A stretch of 64,000 bases of DNA from the NCBI GenBank assembly GCA_017828975.1, contig JAGAJN010000012.1, positions 62,001 to 126,000 on the forward strand. Reading direction: 5' to 3'. Shown here one piece after another: positions 16,673 to 24,544 of the stretch. The notes under the pieces were generated by a model. The model did no database searches, was not told the DNA's origin, and worked only from the letters and a program-made list of their open reading frames with translations. Origin of the DNA: Oscillospiraceae bacterium. Lineage in GTDB: Bacteria > Bacillota > Clostridia > Oscillospirales > Ruminococcaceae. The position numbers and the translations under genes are program-made. Position 1 is the first letter of the stretch. Each line of letters opens with the position of its first letter.

Positions 16673-17104
16673 ATGTCTATAAAGCAGATCTCGATCTTCG
16701 TAGAAAACAAGCCCGGAAAGCTTTCCGCAGTTACCGCACTTCTCAGGGACAACGGCATTGACATCAGGGCACTTTGCATCGCAGATACCAAGGATTTCGG
16801 CATTCTCAGACTTATCGTGAATAACCCCGACAAGGCGTGTCAGGTGCTTAAAGAAGCCGAGTGTACAGTTTCCATCACCAACGTTATCGCTATCGGTATC
16901 TCCGACAAGCCCGGCGGACTTGCCGCTGCTGTGGAGGTGCTGTATGCCGCAAACATCAGCGTTGAGTATATGTACGCATTCATCTCCAAGAGTGACAGCG
17001 AGGCTTACGTTATCCTGAGAGTTCAGAACAACGAAACAGCTTCCGCAGCTCTGGAGGAAAACGGCTTCAAGGTGCTTTCTCCCGAGGACGTTTACGACGT
17101 TTGA
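16673..17104 (+). CDS. Tandem ACT-domain protein
   Basis: 143 residues made of two ACT domains (about 1-68 and 70-140), each with the ligand-loop pattern: ENKPGKLSAVTALL and SDKPGGLAAAVEVL. ACT modules bind amino acids and regulate metabolic enzymes. ATG 16673 has AAAGGAGG upstream. As the last gene after paaK it probably senses an aromatic amino acid and modulates the IOR/PaaK route; that link is an inference. Confidence 0.88.
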   Translation: MSIKQISIFVENKPGKLSAVTALLRDNGIDIRALCIADTKDFGILRLIVNNPDKACQVLKEAECTVSITNVIAIGISDKPGGLAAAVEVLYAANISVEYMYAFISKSDSEAYVILRVQNNETASAALEENGFKVLSPEDVYDV

Positions 17105-17123
17105 TTATTATCCCGTAAATTGG

Positions 17124-17158
17124 AGCGGGGCATCGTCATTGCGATGTCCTGCTTTTTT
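17124..17158 (+). terminator. Terminator of the ior-paaK-ACT operon
   Basis: 12-bp stem with G-U pairs (AGCGGGGCATCG/CGATGTCCTGCT), 6-nt loop, six T residues. Confidence 0.9.
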
Positions 17159-17540
17159 ATTATAGTATATACTATATATAATGTGAAAAATAAATCAAGA
17201 TAGGCAGCAAACAGTTGTATCCGACGGTGAATGCAAAGTTTGTTTCTTTCGCATATTTATCGGAGCGATCGCAAGACGTAATTGTGCAGATATACCAATC
17301 GATTAAAGATTTTTGCAAAATATTTCACCTAAAAAGCGGGGAAATGTTCTTAAATATGACAATTAATTACAGGCAAAATTGGGCGTGCGGTAAACGGTTT
17401 CGGGGTTTTGTCTGTTTTGCATAAGCTAATGTTAATTTTCTGTGTAAGTTCAACGAAAACAAAGTTAAAAACAGGGGTTATCCGTCGAGCAGGCAAGTAT
17501 CTTTTGTGCAAGTTCAACAAATCGCCCCTCGGTTTTTCGT
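17159..17540. other. Non-coding spacer, no supported gene
   Basis: A 382-nt AT-rich stretch. The only long frame (17215-17424) starts with TTG, has no ribosome site and odd composition. The only structure noted is a near-repeat AAGTTCAAC(G/A)AA at 17446 and 17510, described separately. Confidence 0.6.
17446..17522 (+). promoter_or_regulatory. Paired AAGTTCAAC boxes upstream of the 3D-domain gene
   Basis: AAGTTCAACGAAA at 17446-17458 and AAGTTCAACAAAT at 17510-17522, 64 nt apart, the second ending 18 nt before the -35 hexamer. They resemble two sites for one regulator. The regulator is unknown. Confidence 0.35.
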
Positions 17541-17569
17541 TTGACAAATGGGCTTGATTTAGCTATAAT
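17541..17569 (+). promoter_or_regulatory. Consensus promoter of the G5/3D-domain gene
   Basis: Perfect TTGACA (17541-17546), 17-nt spacer, perfect TATAAT (17564-17569). The leader to ATG 17711 is about 135 nt. Confidence 0.92.
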
Positions 17570-17710
17570 AACGAAAGACTACAAAACGGTTACGAAAACG
17601 GCGGCCGCTGTAATTTTTCTGTAACTATCAGAACGATGTTCTGTTATGGAGTACCGATAAAGGCTTTATTGGCGTCCATTAGCTTTGTATTTGAAAGGAA
17701 CTACCGATTT

Positions 17711-18706
17711 ATGAGCAGATTTACACGAATTAACGATTCGGCTGAAACAGAATCCGCACAGAAAAAGGCTGTAATAAAAATAGCAGGCTCCGCATTTACC
17801 GCTCTGGCACTTGCCGCATTTATCGGCGGCATCGCAGGCGACGGACAGGACGCATCGGACACCTCCGCCATTGAGGATAGGCTGTCTGCGTACTATTATG
17901 AGGAGCCTGAGGAAATACCCGAGCCGCAGTTCTTTGAGGTAACTCTCACTGCGGACGGCAAGGAACATTCGCTTTCCTACGAGGAGGGTTCGGGCGCAAC
18001 TGTCGCTGACGTTCTCAAAGGCGCAGGCGTTACCGTTGACGACGATGACCTTATTAACGTGGGACTTAATGAGAAGATAAATAAGAACACCGACATTGTT
18101 ATCAACCGTGTGGAAAAGCAGTACGAGGTTTCCGTTGAAACCATCGACTACAAGACCAATTACAAAAATGACCCCAACTATGTTGTGGGACACAGCGAGG
18201 TCGTTGTTGAGGGTGAGGAAGGCTCCGTTGAGATAACCGAGCTTGTTACCTACATAGACGGCAAGGAGAGCGATTCTCAGGTGGTCAGCAAGGAGGTTAC
18301 CGAGCCTGTTGACAAGGTCGTTCTGAACGGCACCTGCCCCGCTAAGCCCATTTCTCAGCTGAAAGCTCCCGACAGTCTGGTTTTTGACGAGAACGGCGCA
18401 CCTGTTTCATACAGTCATGTTATCACGGGAAAATCCTGCGCATATTCCGCAAAGCCCGGTGCTAAGACCGCCAGCGGAAGGACTGCCATGGTGGGATATG
18501 TTGCCGTTGACCCTGCGATCATTCCCTACGGTACAGAGCTGTATATCGCAACCACCGATAATTCCGCAGTTTACGGCTACGCTATTGCCGCAGACACAGG
18601 CACAGCCCTTCTTGACGGACGCATTGCTGTTGACCTGTTTATGGAAAGCTATGAGGCTTCCTGCGACTGGGGCGCACGTCAGGTTAATATTTATGTGCTG
18701 AATTGA
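17711..18706 (+). CDS. Secreted G5/3D-domain protein, probable peptidoglycan hydrolase
   Basis: 331 residues: a membrane or signal helix at about 28-46, a DUF348-like ubiquitin fold (VTLTADGKEHSLSYEEG), a G5 domain (about 135-205) and a C-terminal 3D domain with the DTG and D-L-F aspartates (AADTGTALLDGRIAVDLF). The architecture is that of YabE/YuiC-type and Rpf-like wall proteins; the 3D domain has an MltA-like barrel that cleaves glycan. ATG 17711 has GAAAGGAAC upstream; codons before it are dropped. Regulated by the consensus promoter above. Confidence 0.88.
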   Translation: MSRFTRINDSAETESAQKKAVIKIAGSAFTALALAAFIGGIAGDGQDASDTSAIEDRLSAYYYEEPEEIPEPQFFEVTLTADGKEHSLSYEEGSGATVADVLKGAGVTVDDDDLINVGLNEKINKNTDIVINRVEKQYEVSVETIDYKTNYKNDPNYVVGHSEVVVEGEEGSVEITELVTYIDGKESDSQVVSKEVTEPVDKVVLNGTCPAKPISQLKAPDSLVFDENGAPVSYSHVITGKSCAYSAKPGAKTASGRTAMVGYVAVDPAIIPYGTELYIATTDNSAVYGYAIAADTGTALLDGRIAVDLFMESYEASCDWGARQVNIYVLN

Positions 18707-18711
18707 ATTCG

Positions 18712-18743
18712 ACCGTTCATGCCTTCGGGCTTGGACGGTTTTT
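18712..18743 (+). terminator. Terminator of the G5/3D-domain gene
   Basis: Stem ACCGTTCATGCC/GGCTTGGACGGT (one mismatch, one G-U pair) with a TTCG tetraloop, then five T residues. Confidence 0.85.
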
Positions 18744-18751
18744 GTGTTCCG

Positions 18752-18787
18752 ATGAAAAATGCCTCCCCATCATTGTGACGGGGAGGC
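18752..18787 (-). terminator. Terminator of purA
   Basis: Perfect 8-bp stem (GCCTCCCC/GGGGAGGC), 11-nt loop, followed by ATTTTTC on the minus strand. Confidence 0.85.
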
Positions 18788-18808
18788 GTTATTGTTATTT
18801 CGGGAAAA

Positions 18809-20083
18809 TTATCTTTCCAGCTGCTGAGATCTGTCGGGTCCTACGCCTACCATACCGATGTGGCATTCGCAGAGCTCTTCCAGCTTTTCGATGTACTTCT
18901 TGCAGACCTCGGGCAGCTCGTCAAAGGTCTTGCAGCCGGAAATATCTTCATTGAAGCCTTCAAACTCTTCGTAAACAGGCTCACAGTCTGCAAGCTCCTC
19001 CAGAGCGGCGGGGTAATCCTTGAGGATAGTTCCGTCGGGCTTCTTGTAGGCAACGCAAATTTTGAGCTTGTCCAGTCCGCTGAGAGTATCCAGCTTGTTG
19101 ATAACAAGGCAGTCAAGTCCGTTTACACGAACAGCGTGACGAACGATGACTGCATCAAACCAGCCTGTTCTTCTGGGTCTGCCTGTTACCGTACCGAACT
19201 CGTGACCCTGATTTCTGATGAAATCGCCTGTTTCGTCGTTAAGCTCGGTGGGGAAGGGACCCTTGCCAACTCTTGTGGTGTAAGCCTTGGCAACGCCGTA
19301 AACCTTGTCGATAACACGGGGTCCAACGCCTGTTCCTACGCAAACGCCCGCAGCCAGAGGGTGGGAGCTGGTAACGTAGGGATATGTTCCGAAATCAATG
19401 TCAAGGAGGGTAGCCTGTGCGCCCTCAAAGAGGATAGTTTTGCCCGTCTTGTGAGCTTCGTATGCCATAACGGAAACGTCCGCCAGATAACCTGCAAGGC
19501 GCTTGCCGTACTCGGTATATTCCTTGATAGTCGCTTCAATGTCAACGGGTTCGCCGCCGTAAACCTCGGTGATTATCTTGTTTTTCAGCTTGCCTGTGGT
19601 CCTTGCCTTTTCTGCGAATATTTCGGGGTGAACAAGGTCATAGAAACGGATTCCGCAGCGCTCGTACTTGTCCATATATGTAGGACCGATGCCTCTTCCG
19701 GTTGTGCCGATGTCGGAGCCTCCTCTGAATTTCTCGGACAGACCGTCCAGCTTGATGTGCCAGGGCATAATGATATGCGCTCTGGGGTCTATCTTCAGAT
19801 TGTCAAAGGAGATACCTCTTGCGCTCATTCCGTCTATCTCGCCGAGGAGGTCCTTAGGGTCGAGAACAACGCCTGCGCCGATAAGACAGAGGGTATCTTT
19901 ATAGAGAATACCCGAGGGGATAAGGTGAAGCTTGTAGACCTCGCCGTTGCTTTCAACGGTGTGACCTGCGTTATTTCCGCCCTGAGAACGGATAACAACA
20001 TCTGCTCTGGAAGCAAGAATGTCGATGACCTTACCCTTGCCTTCATCTCCCCACTGGGTACCGATAACAATATTTGCGGGCAT
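18809..20083 (-). CDS. purA: Adenylosuccinate synthase PurA
   Basis: 424-residue GTP-dependent enzyme that joins IMP and aspartate in AMP synthesis. The P-loop GTQWGDEGKGK is at residues 7-17, followed by QGGNNAGHTV and IGTTGRGIGPTYMDK, all catalytic signatures. ATG 20083 has GAGGAAAT upstream. Monocistronic, with a strong promoter and its own terminator. No purine operon neighbour is in the window. Confidence 0.97.
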   Translation of the reverse strand: MPANIVIGTQWGDEGKGKVIDILASRADVVIRSQGGNNAGHTVESNGEVYKLHLIPSGILYKDTLCLIGAGVVLDPKDLLGEIDGMSARGISFDNLKIDPRAHIIMPWHIKLDGLSEKFRGGSDIGTTGRGIGPTYMDKYERCGIRFYDLVHPEIFAEKARTTGKLKNKIITEVYGGEPVDIEATIKEYTEYGKRLAGYLADVSVMAYEAHKTGKTILFEGAQATLLDIDFGTYPYVTSSHPLAAGVCVGTGVGPRVIDKVYGVAKAYTTRVGKGPFPTELNDETGDFIRNQGHEFGTVTGRPRRTGWFDAVIVRHAVRVNGLDCLVINKLDTLSGLDKLKICVAYKKPDGTILKDYPAALEELADCEPVYEEFEGFNEDISGCKTFDELPEVCKKYIEKLEELCECHIGMVGVGPDRSQQLER

Positions 20084-20163
20084 TTTATTTCCTCATTTCA
20101 TATTATTATTTATGGATACATGATCCGTTGAAACTGATAATTTATCAGTTTTTAACCTATTGA

Positions 20164-20192
20164 ATTATACCATACTTATGCGGAATTGTCAA
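20164..20192 (-). promoter_or_regulatory. purA promoter
   Basis: Minus-strand TTGACA (20187-20192), 17-nt spacer, TATAAT (20164-20169): a full consensus. Confidence 0.92.
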
Positions 20193-20212
20193 TAATCTTT
20201 GCAACATTAACG

Positions 20213-20245
20213 GAAAAAATCCGCTGCTTCATTGAAACAGCGGAT
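20213..20245 (-). terminator. Terminator of the pilin-like gene
   Basis: 8-bp stem (ATCCGCTG/CAGCGGAT) followed on the minus strand by six T residues. Confidence 0.85.
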
Positions 20246-20260
20246 CGGATATTGATTTGA

Positions 20261-20755
20261 TCAGGGATTCATTTCGTAGGTGACATCATTGTTGGGATAA
20301 TAGCAGCCCAAAGGCATATTTGAACCCATACTGTCATAGACCTCTTCGGGAGTCAGCATTATAACATCTGATTCGCTGATAGGTCTGTCACTCCATACGG
20401 CGTATGTGCAGCCGATGCCTGCGTTGTCTATCTTAAAGCCGAAATATCCGTCAAAGGAATTTCCGAGATACTTGTTGACATCGCAGTCGTCATTTCCGCT
20501 GCTGTGACCGATACCGTCAGCGGCTCCCGTATATATCGCATTGGGAGAATAACTGCCGCCGGCAGCGTTAAGATTGGTAAGTGCAAGCTGTGCCCCTTCG
20601 TAAACATGCCTTGCCTGAGCCTGATATTTTGATGCTCTGGATTCTTTTACCATTCCAAAGAACATGGGTGTCAGAATAGCTGCCAGAGAAGCAACAATGG
20701 CAATTACGACTATCAGTTCAATAAGTGTAAAACCCTTTAATTTCCTTTCCTTCAT
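20261..20755 (-). CDS. Type IV pilin-like protein
   Basis: 164 residues with a class III (prepilin) signal: MKERKLKG then FTLIELIVVIAIVASLAAIL, where cleavage and methylation occur before F9, and the helix carries the conserved E13. The C-terminal part is a small globular domain rich in Gly, Asn and Cys. ATG 20755 has GGGGGCGG 6 nt upstream; the longer frame has no site. No assembly ATPase, platform or prepilin peptidase gene lies within the window, so this is an orphan pilin, major or minor status unknown. It has its own promoter and terminator. Confidence 0.88.
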   Translation of the reverse strand: MKERKLKGFTLIELIVVIAIVASLAAILTPMFFGMVKESRASKYQAQARHVYEGAQLALTNLNAAGGSYSPNAIYTGAADGIGHSSGNDDCDVNKYLGNSFDGYFGFKIDNAGIGCTYAVWSDRPISESDVIMLTPEEVYDSMGSNMPLGCYYPNNDVTYEMNP

Positions 20756-20819
20756 AAATCCGCCCCCAATATTTAATATATAAAAATTATAGTATTTGAG
20801 CAATAATTATCATAATTTT

Positions 20820-20848
20820 ATGATACACTATTTTATGCACAATGTCAA
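20820..20848 (-). promoter_or_regulatory. Promoter of the pilin-like gene
   Basis: Minus-strand TTGACA (20843-20848), 17-nt spacer, TATCAT (20820-20825). Confidence 0.82.
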
Positions 20849-21015
20849 GTAATTTGTGAATAACAATTAAATTTTACAATAGAAAAAATATTAATATAAT
20901 CCGACATTTACGTACAAATTGCACAAAGAAACGCAGTAAAATATATAATCGAATACGTTTTCGGTATATAGTCGGCAAAAAGAAAAAGGAGCACTGCTGT
21001 CAATTTCGGGAATTG

Positions 21016-21044
21016 TTGACAAAATTCACGGAGTATGCTAAAAT
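21016..21044 (+). promoter_or_regulatory. Promoter of the PARG operon
   Basis: TTGACA (21016-21021), 17-nt spacer, TAAAAT (21039-21044), 48 nt upstream of the first gene. Confidence 0.85.
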
Positions 21045-21092
21045 AAAGAAGACAGTAATATGCCGTATGATCCCCGAAAGGAAGTTATAAAT

Positions 21093-22328
21093 ATGTCAAT
21101 AAAGATCGAATTTACAGCAAAGCTCAGAAATAAATCCAAGCTTATCCCCGAACTGAAAAGATTATCCGCCAAATACGGCTGCAGAATGGGTATGAGAGAG
21201 CAGAATATCATGCTCATTTTCTGCAACTGCGGCATTATGAAAATGACCGTCGGCGACACAAGAATAAGCGGTTCGGCTCAGACAAATATCGCAGGTGCGG
21301 GCTTCCATGCCGCAGCTGTTGACCTTCTTTGCGAGCTGGAGGATAACACCAATATGGATATACACATCACCGACCCGACGGGATATTGTCTGCACAAGAA
21401 TTTCAACAGGCTGAAAAAGGAGCATATGAACGTATGGCTTTCAAGTATACTGAGGATCCCAATGGAGCGACCCGTTTCGGCATATCAGTACTGCATGGGC
21501 TATGACGCAAACAGCTATATGCCCGAAAATATAGGCGGGACTGTCGTTACTCCCGTCGGCAGATTTTCCATAGCGGGACTGAAAAAGCGAATTGCCGAAA
21601 AGGGTATAGAGGACTTTGCAAGGGACTTCTTCATCTGGAGCAACCGTGAGAAGGACGCACTTTACAGCCTAAACAACGCCCTTTATCTTATGGCGACGCT
21701 TTGCTGCTTCAAGCCCTCAGAGCGTTCGGAATCCGACAAGAACGCTAACGGCGCTGTTCTGGCACATCTGGAAAAGGCTCTTGAGCTGGACAGAACTCTG
21801 CCGTTCCCCAAAAAGGAATATCTGGAGATATGTGCGCTTGCAGGAAAAGAACCGCTGGATATTGAAGATGTCCCCGAAATGGAGCCGGAATATCCCATAG
21901 GTTACAGAAGAAGCGATGTTGTTTACAGAATGGGCAATCTGAATGTTACGCTGCCCGGCGATTTCCTGACCGCCGCCGACCCCGAGGACGAGTGCCAGCT
22001 GTTCACCAACGGCGAAAAGACCGACCGCATTACCGTAAGAATGAAGGCGGTCCGCACAACTACGCCCCCCGAGCTGGATTCGGAGATATTCAAGGACTGC
22101 ACAGGCCCTGCGGTAGATTTTGACTGCGGTGCGGGCAGATGCAGAATGGGCAATATGCGCCGTCATGACGAGCTGATGAAGAAGGATTTCTTTACCACCT
22201 GCGCAGTAGTTGTCTGCGATATGCAGGCGTCTATCGTCAGCATAAGCTATGAAAATGAGAAGGACAGGGTCTGGGCTGAACGCACTATCAGGCGCATGAG
22301 TGCAGTAAGCACACCTAAGGCACAATAA
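21093..22328 (+). CDS. Unknown 411-residue protein, first gene of the PARG operon
   Basis: Start ATG 21093 (MSIKIEFTAK) follows GAAAGGAAG. No signal peptide, membrane helix or familiar catalytic motif. The N-terminal third is basic with scattered Cys residues; a central segment (DKNANGAVLAHLEKALELDR) is helical; the C-terminal third (about 285-405, starting MGNLNVTLPGDF) looks like a beta-rich domain repeating hydrophobic strands, resembling PsbP/DcrB-type folds only in a general way. It is spaced 12 nt from the next gene, so the two are very probably co-transcribed. Family not recognised. Confidence 0.7.
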   Translation: MSIKIEFTAKLRNKSKLIPELKRLSAKYGCRMGMREQNIMLIFCNCGIMKMTVGDTRISGSAQTNIAGAGFHAAAVDLLCELEDNTNMDIHITDPTGYCLHKNFNRLKKEHMNVWLSSILRIPMERPVSAYQYCMGYDANSYMPENIGGTVVTPVGRFSIAGLKKRIAEKGIEDFARDFFIWSNREKDALYSLNNALYLMATLCCFKPSERSESDKNANGAVLAHLEKALELDRTLPFPKKEYLEICALAGKEPLDIEDVPEMEPEYPIGYRRSDVVYRMGNLNVTLPGDFLTAADPEDECQLFTNGEKTDRITVRMKAVRTTTPPELDSEIFKDCTGPAVDFDCGAGRCRMGNMRRHDELMKKDFFTTCAVVVCDMQASIVSISYENEKDRVWAERTIRRMSAVSTPKAQ

Positions 22329-22340
22329 AGAGGTGTTTAT

Positions 22341-23261
22341 GTGACAGCCTTTGATTATATTGCAGACAGTGTTAAGGACAGCTTTGTCGGTGAGGAATAT
22401 CCCGATGTTTATATGCTTTCGGGCAGGAAGATATTCAATATGGAGTCCCCGAAGGACTCCTACAAATACGACTTGGTCAATTGCTTCTTTAAGGAAGGCG
22501 TTTACAATGACAAAGCGGGAAATGAGTGCTATATTGTCAGCAAGGAGTATATGGAAAAGCTCAAAAGCATTGAGGTCACCTTTGATGAGGGTACGGAGGA
22601 TTATGATACCAATACCCGCAGGCCGTATTATCAGCTGCGCGGCAAGCGTGTAAGCGAGGAACAGGCGCTGGAGTTTATCCGACGGACAGACATGGCTTTT
22701 TGTGACCCCATGCGTCCCGAGGAGGAATGGAGCTTTTATCAAATAAGCATGTACAGCGACCTGTTTACAAATTTCTTTTCCAATGGGCCTGTTCATCCGA
22801 ACGGTGTTGTGGGCATGAATGGGGTAATGAGCAAGTATCCCAATATTTACGAGCTGTTTGCGGAATTTGTGAGCATGGCGGCAGAGTTTCCGTTTCTGGA
22901 GCTGATAATCGGTATTACTTGGTGGGACGAAACCCCGCCTGAGGAATTTGAAAAGATCTTTACCTCGGGTTATGAAGCCCCCGCTTCTTTTCCTAATTTC
23001 ACGAAAAATCTGGACATTGGAGTGTGGGTGCATGATAGTAAGGTGGAGTTTTTATCTCCCGAAAATGCAGCTAAAAAGTATAAGGAATACGATAAGCTTT
23101 ATGGTGAAGCCGACGGGTCTGTATACTGCCAAAAACGCAGCGGCTCGCCCGAATATTTTGATTTCTATAAAAAATGCCTTGAAGCAAACGGCGTCAGCGG
23201 TGAGGCCTTGGAGAAATGTTTGGACAAATTCAGAAAAGAGGTCATAAAAAATGGGCTATGA
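22341..23261 (+). CDS. Unknown 306-residue cytoplasmic protein, second gene of the PARG operon
   Basis: Start is GTG 22341 with AAAGAGG upstream. The protein is acidic and aromatic-rich with no signal or helix. Segments that look conserved: RRPYYQLRGKRVSEEQALEF near residue 95, GVVGMNGVMSKYPN near 155, and FPFLELIIGITWWDE near 180. The first (Y-Y-x-L-R-G-K) occurs, as far as memory serves, in other uncharacterised Firmicute proteins, but no function is known to me. The 3' end overlaps the PARG-like gene by 11 nt, implying translational coupling. Confidence 0.7.
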   Translation: MTAFDYIADSVKDSFVGEEYPDVYMLSGRKIFNMESPKDSYKYDLVNCFFKEGVYNDKAGNECYIVSKEYMEKLKSIEVTFDEGTEDYDTNTRRPYYQLRGKRVSEEQALEFIRRTDMAFCDPMRPEEEWSFYQISMYSDLFTNFFSNGPVHPNGVVGMNGVMSKYPNIYELFAEFVSMAAEFPFLELIIGITWWDETPPEEFEKIFTSGYEAPASFPNFTKNLDIGVWVHDSKVEFLSPENAAKKYKEYDKLYGEADGSVYCQKRSGSPEYFDFYKKCLEANGVSGEALEKCLDKFRKEVIKNGL

Positions 23262-24099
23262 TAATTCTCCCGAGAAACGGGTTAAGATCTTTGAAAATAC
23301 CATGCGGCTTTGCAGGGAAAATTCCCGTCTTGCGGCTGCTGTAAAATATTCCCGGGACAATACGAAATTCTATGCGGCGGACGATTATCCCGAGGTCAAT
23401 GACGGCGGAAAAAGCGGCAGAATTTCCGTGACAGCCGAGCGGACCCTGCAGGCGGCAAAGCGTTTGAGTTCGGAATATGCGGGCAAAAAAATCGCCGTGC
23501 TGAACTTCGCATCGGCGACTAACCCGGGCGGCGGCGTAACAAAGGGCAGCTCTGCGCAGGAGGAGGCTCTCTGCCGCTGTTCGACGCTTTATCCCTGTCT
23601 GCGGAAAAAGGAGCTTTATGAGCAGTATTACGGTATGCACAGAAGCCTTGGCGACGCAAGGTATACCGACACCTGCCTATACACGCCCGGTGTTATTTCC
23701 CTGAAAAGCGATACGGCGCTTCCCGAGATCGTCCCCGAAAGCGAATGGTTTTCCGTGGACGTTATTACCTGTGCAGCGCCAAATCTGCGTCCGAATCCGT
23801 ATAATGCTATGAATCCCGGGCATGGAAAGGCGGCAAAGGTAACTCCCGCCGAGCTGCTGGCTATCCACAAAAAGAGGGGAGCGCATATCCTTAATATTGC
23901 AGCCGAAAACGGTGCAGACGTGCTTGTTCTCGGTGCATTCGGCTGCGGAGCGTTTCGGAATGACCCGCAGGTGGTGGCAAGGGCATACAAGGAAATTCTC
24001 GCAGACAAGGCTGAAATGTTTGACGAGGTGGCTTTTGCGGTGTATTGCCCGCCTAAGGATATGGGAAATTACAACACGTTCAAGAGAATTCTTCTATAA
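23251..24099 (+). CDS. Microbial-type poly(ADP-ribose) glycohydrolase-like macrodomain protein (TIGR02452 family)
   Basis: 282 residues. The bacterial PARG signature GGG-x6-8-QEE is present (GGG at 93-95, QEE at 103-105), preceded by NFASATNPGGG and followed by the macrodomain elements VITCAAPN (about 171) and LVLGAFGCGAFRNDP (about 231). Family members bind ADP-ribose and remove ADP-ribose chains from proteins; the second Glu of QEE is catalytic. ATG 23251 lies inside the 3' end of the previous gene. Context with two unknown proteins suggests a small ADP-ribosylation-linked module; no ADP-ribosyltransferase is seen nearby. Confidence 0.85.
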   Translation: MGYDNSPEKRVKIFENTMRLCRENSRLAAAVKYSRDNTKFYAADDYPEVNDGGKSGRISVTAERTLQAAKRLSSEYAGKKIAVLNFASATNPGGGVTKGSSAQEEALCRCSTLYPCLRKKELYEQYYGMHRSLGDARYTDTCLYTPGVISLKSDTALPEIVPESEWFSVDVITCAAPNLRPNPYNAMNPGHGKAAKVTPAELLAIHKKRGAHILNIAAENGADVLVLGAFGCGAFRNDPQVVARAYKEILADKAEMFDEVAFAVYCPPKDMGNYNTFKRILL

Positions 24100-24106
24100 A
24101 ATATTT

Positions 24107-24132
24107 GGCGGCTGAGCTACGGTTCAGCCGCC
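24107..24132. terminator. Hairpin after the PARG operon
   Basis: Perfect 9-bp stem (GGCGGCTGA/TCAGCCGCC), 8-nt loop. Only a weak T-rich flank follows on either strand (ttatgc on plus, AAATATTTTA on minus), so it is a probable but not strong terminator. Confidence 0.5.
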
Positions 24133-24152
24133 TTATGCTAAGAACTGATTAA

Positions 24153-24220
24153 AAAGTGAATAAAAAATCAAGCAAAAACTTGCGTATATGGTTTTTGCAC
24201 AGATTTTTTATCTACACTTT
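24153..24220. repeat. 68-bp imperfect inverted repeat between convergent genes
   Basis: AAAGTG at 24153 pairs with CACTTT at 24215, ATAAAAAATC with GATTTTTTAT further in, and GCAAAAAC with GTTTTTGC at the core. It is AT-rich, lies between two converging units and could act as a bidirectional terminator or be a short mobile remnant. Not seen elsewhere in the window. Confidence 0.45.
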
Positions 24221-24239
24221 GATTGGTTATTAGTATTAA

Positions 24240-24530
24240 TTATAGCATTATATACGCAAGCGCCAGAAGCAGCTTCGGGTCTGCCTTTTCCTTGTAGAGA
24301 ATGTAGATAAGCATCAGGATAAGTATATTTTCTCTTGACGAAAGCAGCTCAGTCAGCGGATTTGACTGTCTTGGATAAACCGCAGGGCTTTTTTGCGGGG
24401 GAATGTTTTTCGGTTTTTCCTCGGGCTGCTTCGGGACATTTGGCTGCTCTGTCTTGCGGCTTTCAAAGCGGGGAGGAGGCTGGGGACGGTTGGGCATATT
24501 CCGTCCCGACGGTCTGCGGTTTTCGGGCAT
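24240..24530 (-). CDS. Small proline-rich membrane protein, unknown
   Basis: 96 residues: a Pro/Arg/Lys/Gln-rich disordered N-terminal half, then a hydrophobic segment ENILILMLIYILYKEKADPKLL and a C-terminal hydrophobic tail. ATG 24530 (MPENRRP) has GGAGG 8 nt upstream; the GTG three codons earlier overlaps that site. Third gene of a three-gene unit with the next two entries. No function known. Confidence 0.65.
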   Translation of the reverse strand: MPENRRPSGRNMPNRPQPPPRFESRKTEQPNVPKQPEEKPKNIPPQKSPAVYPRQSNPLTELLSSRENILILMLIYILYKEKADPKLLLALAYIML

Positions 24531-24544
24531 TTTCCCCACCTCCG

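Noticed and set aside
17215-17424. 69-residue frame in the spacer before the G5/3D gene
   Set aside because: TTG start without ribosome site, no promoter and unlikely composition.
17570-17710. Riboswitch (such as c-di-AMP type) in the leader of the G5/3D gene
   Set aside because: No conserved riboswitch core was recognised; only a short CAGAAC/GTTCTG palindrome is present. A covariance search would be needed.
18860-20131. 423-residue plus-strand frame
   Set aside because: Antisense shadow of purA; long open shadow frames reflect codon bias.
21717-23033. 438-residue minus-strand frame crossing two genes
   Set aside because: It spans two plus-strand genes with good ribosome sites and tight spacing, has no site of its own and no domain.
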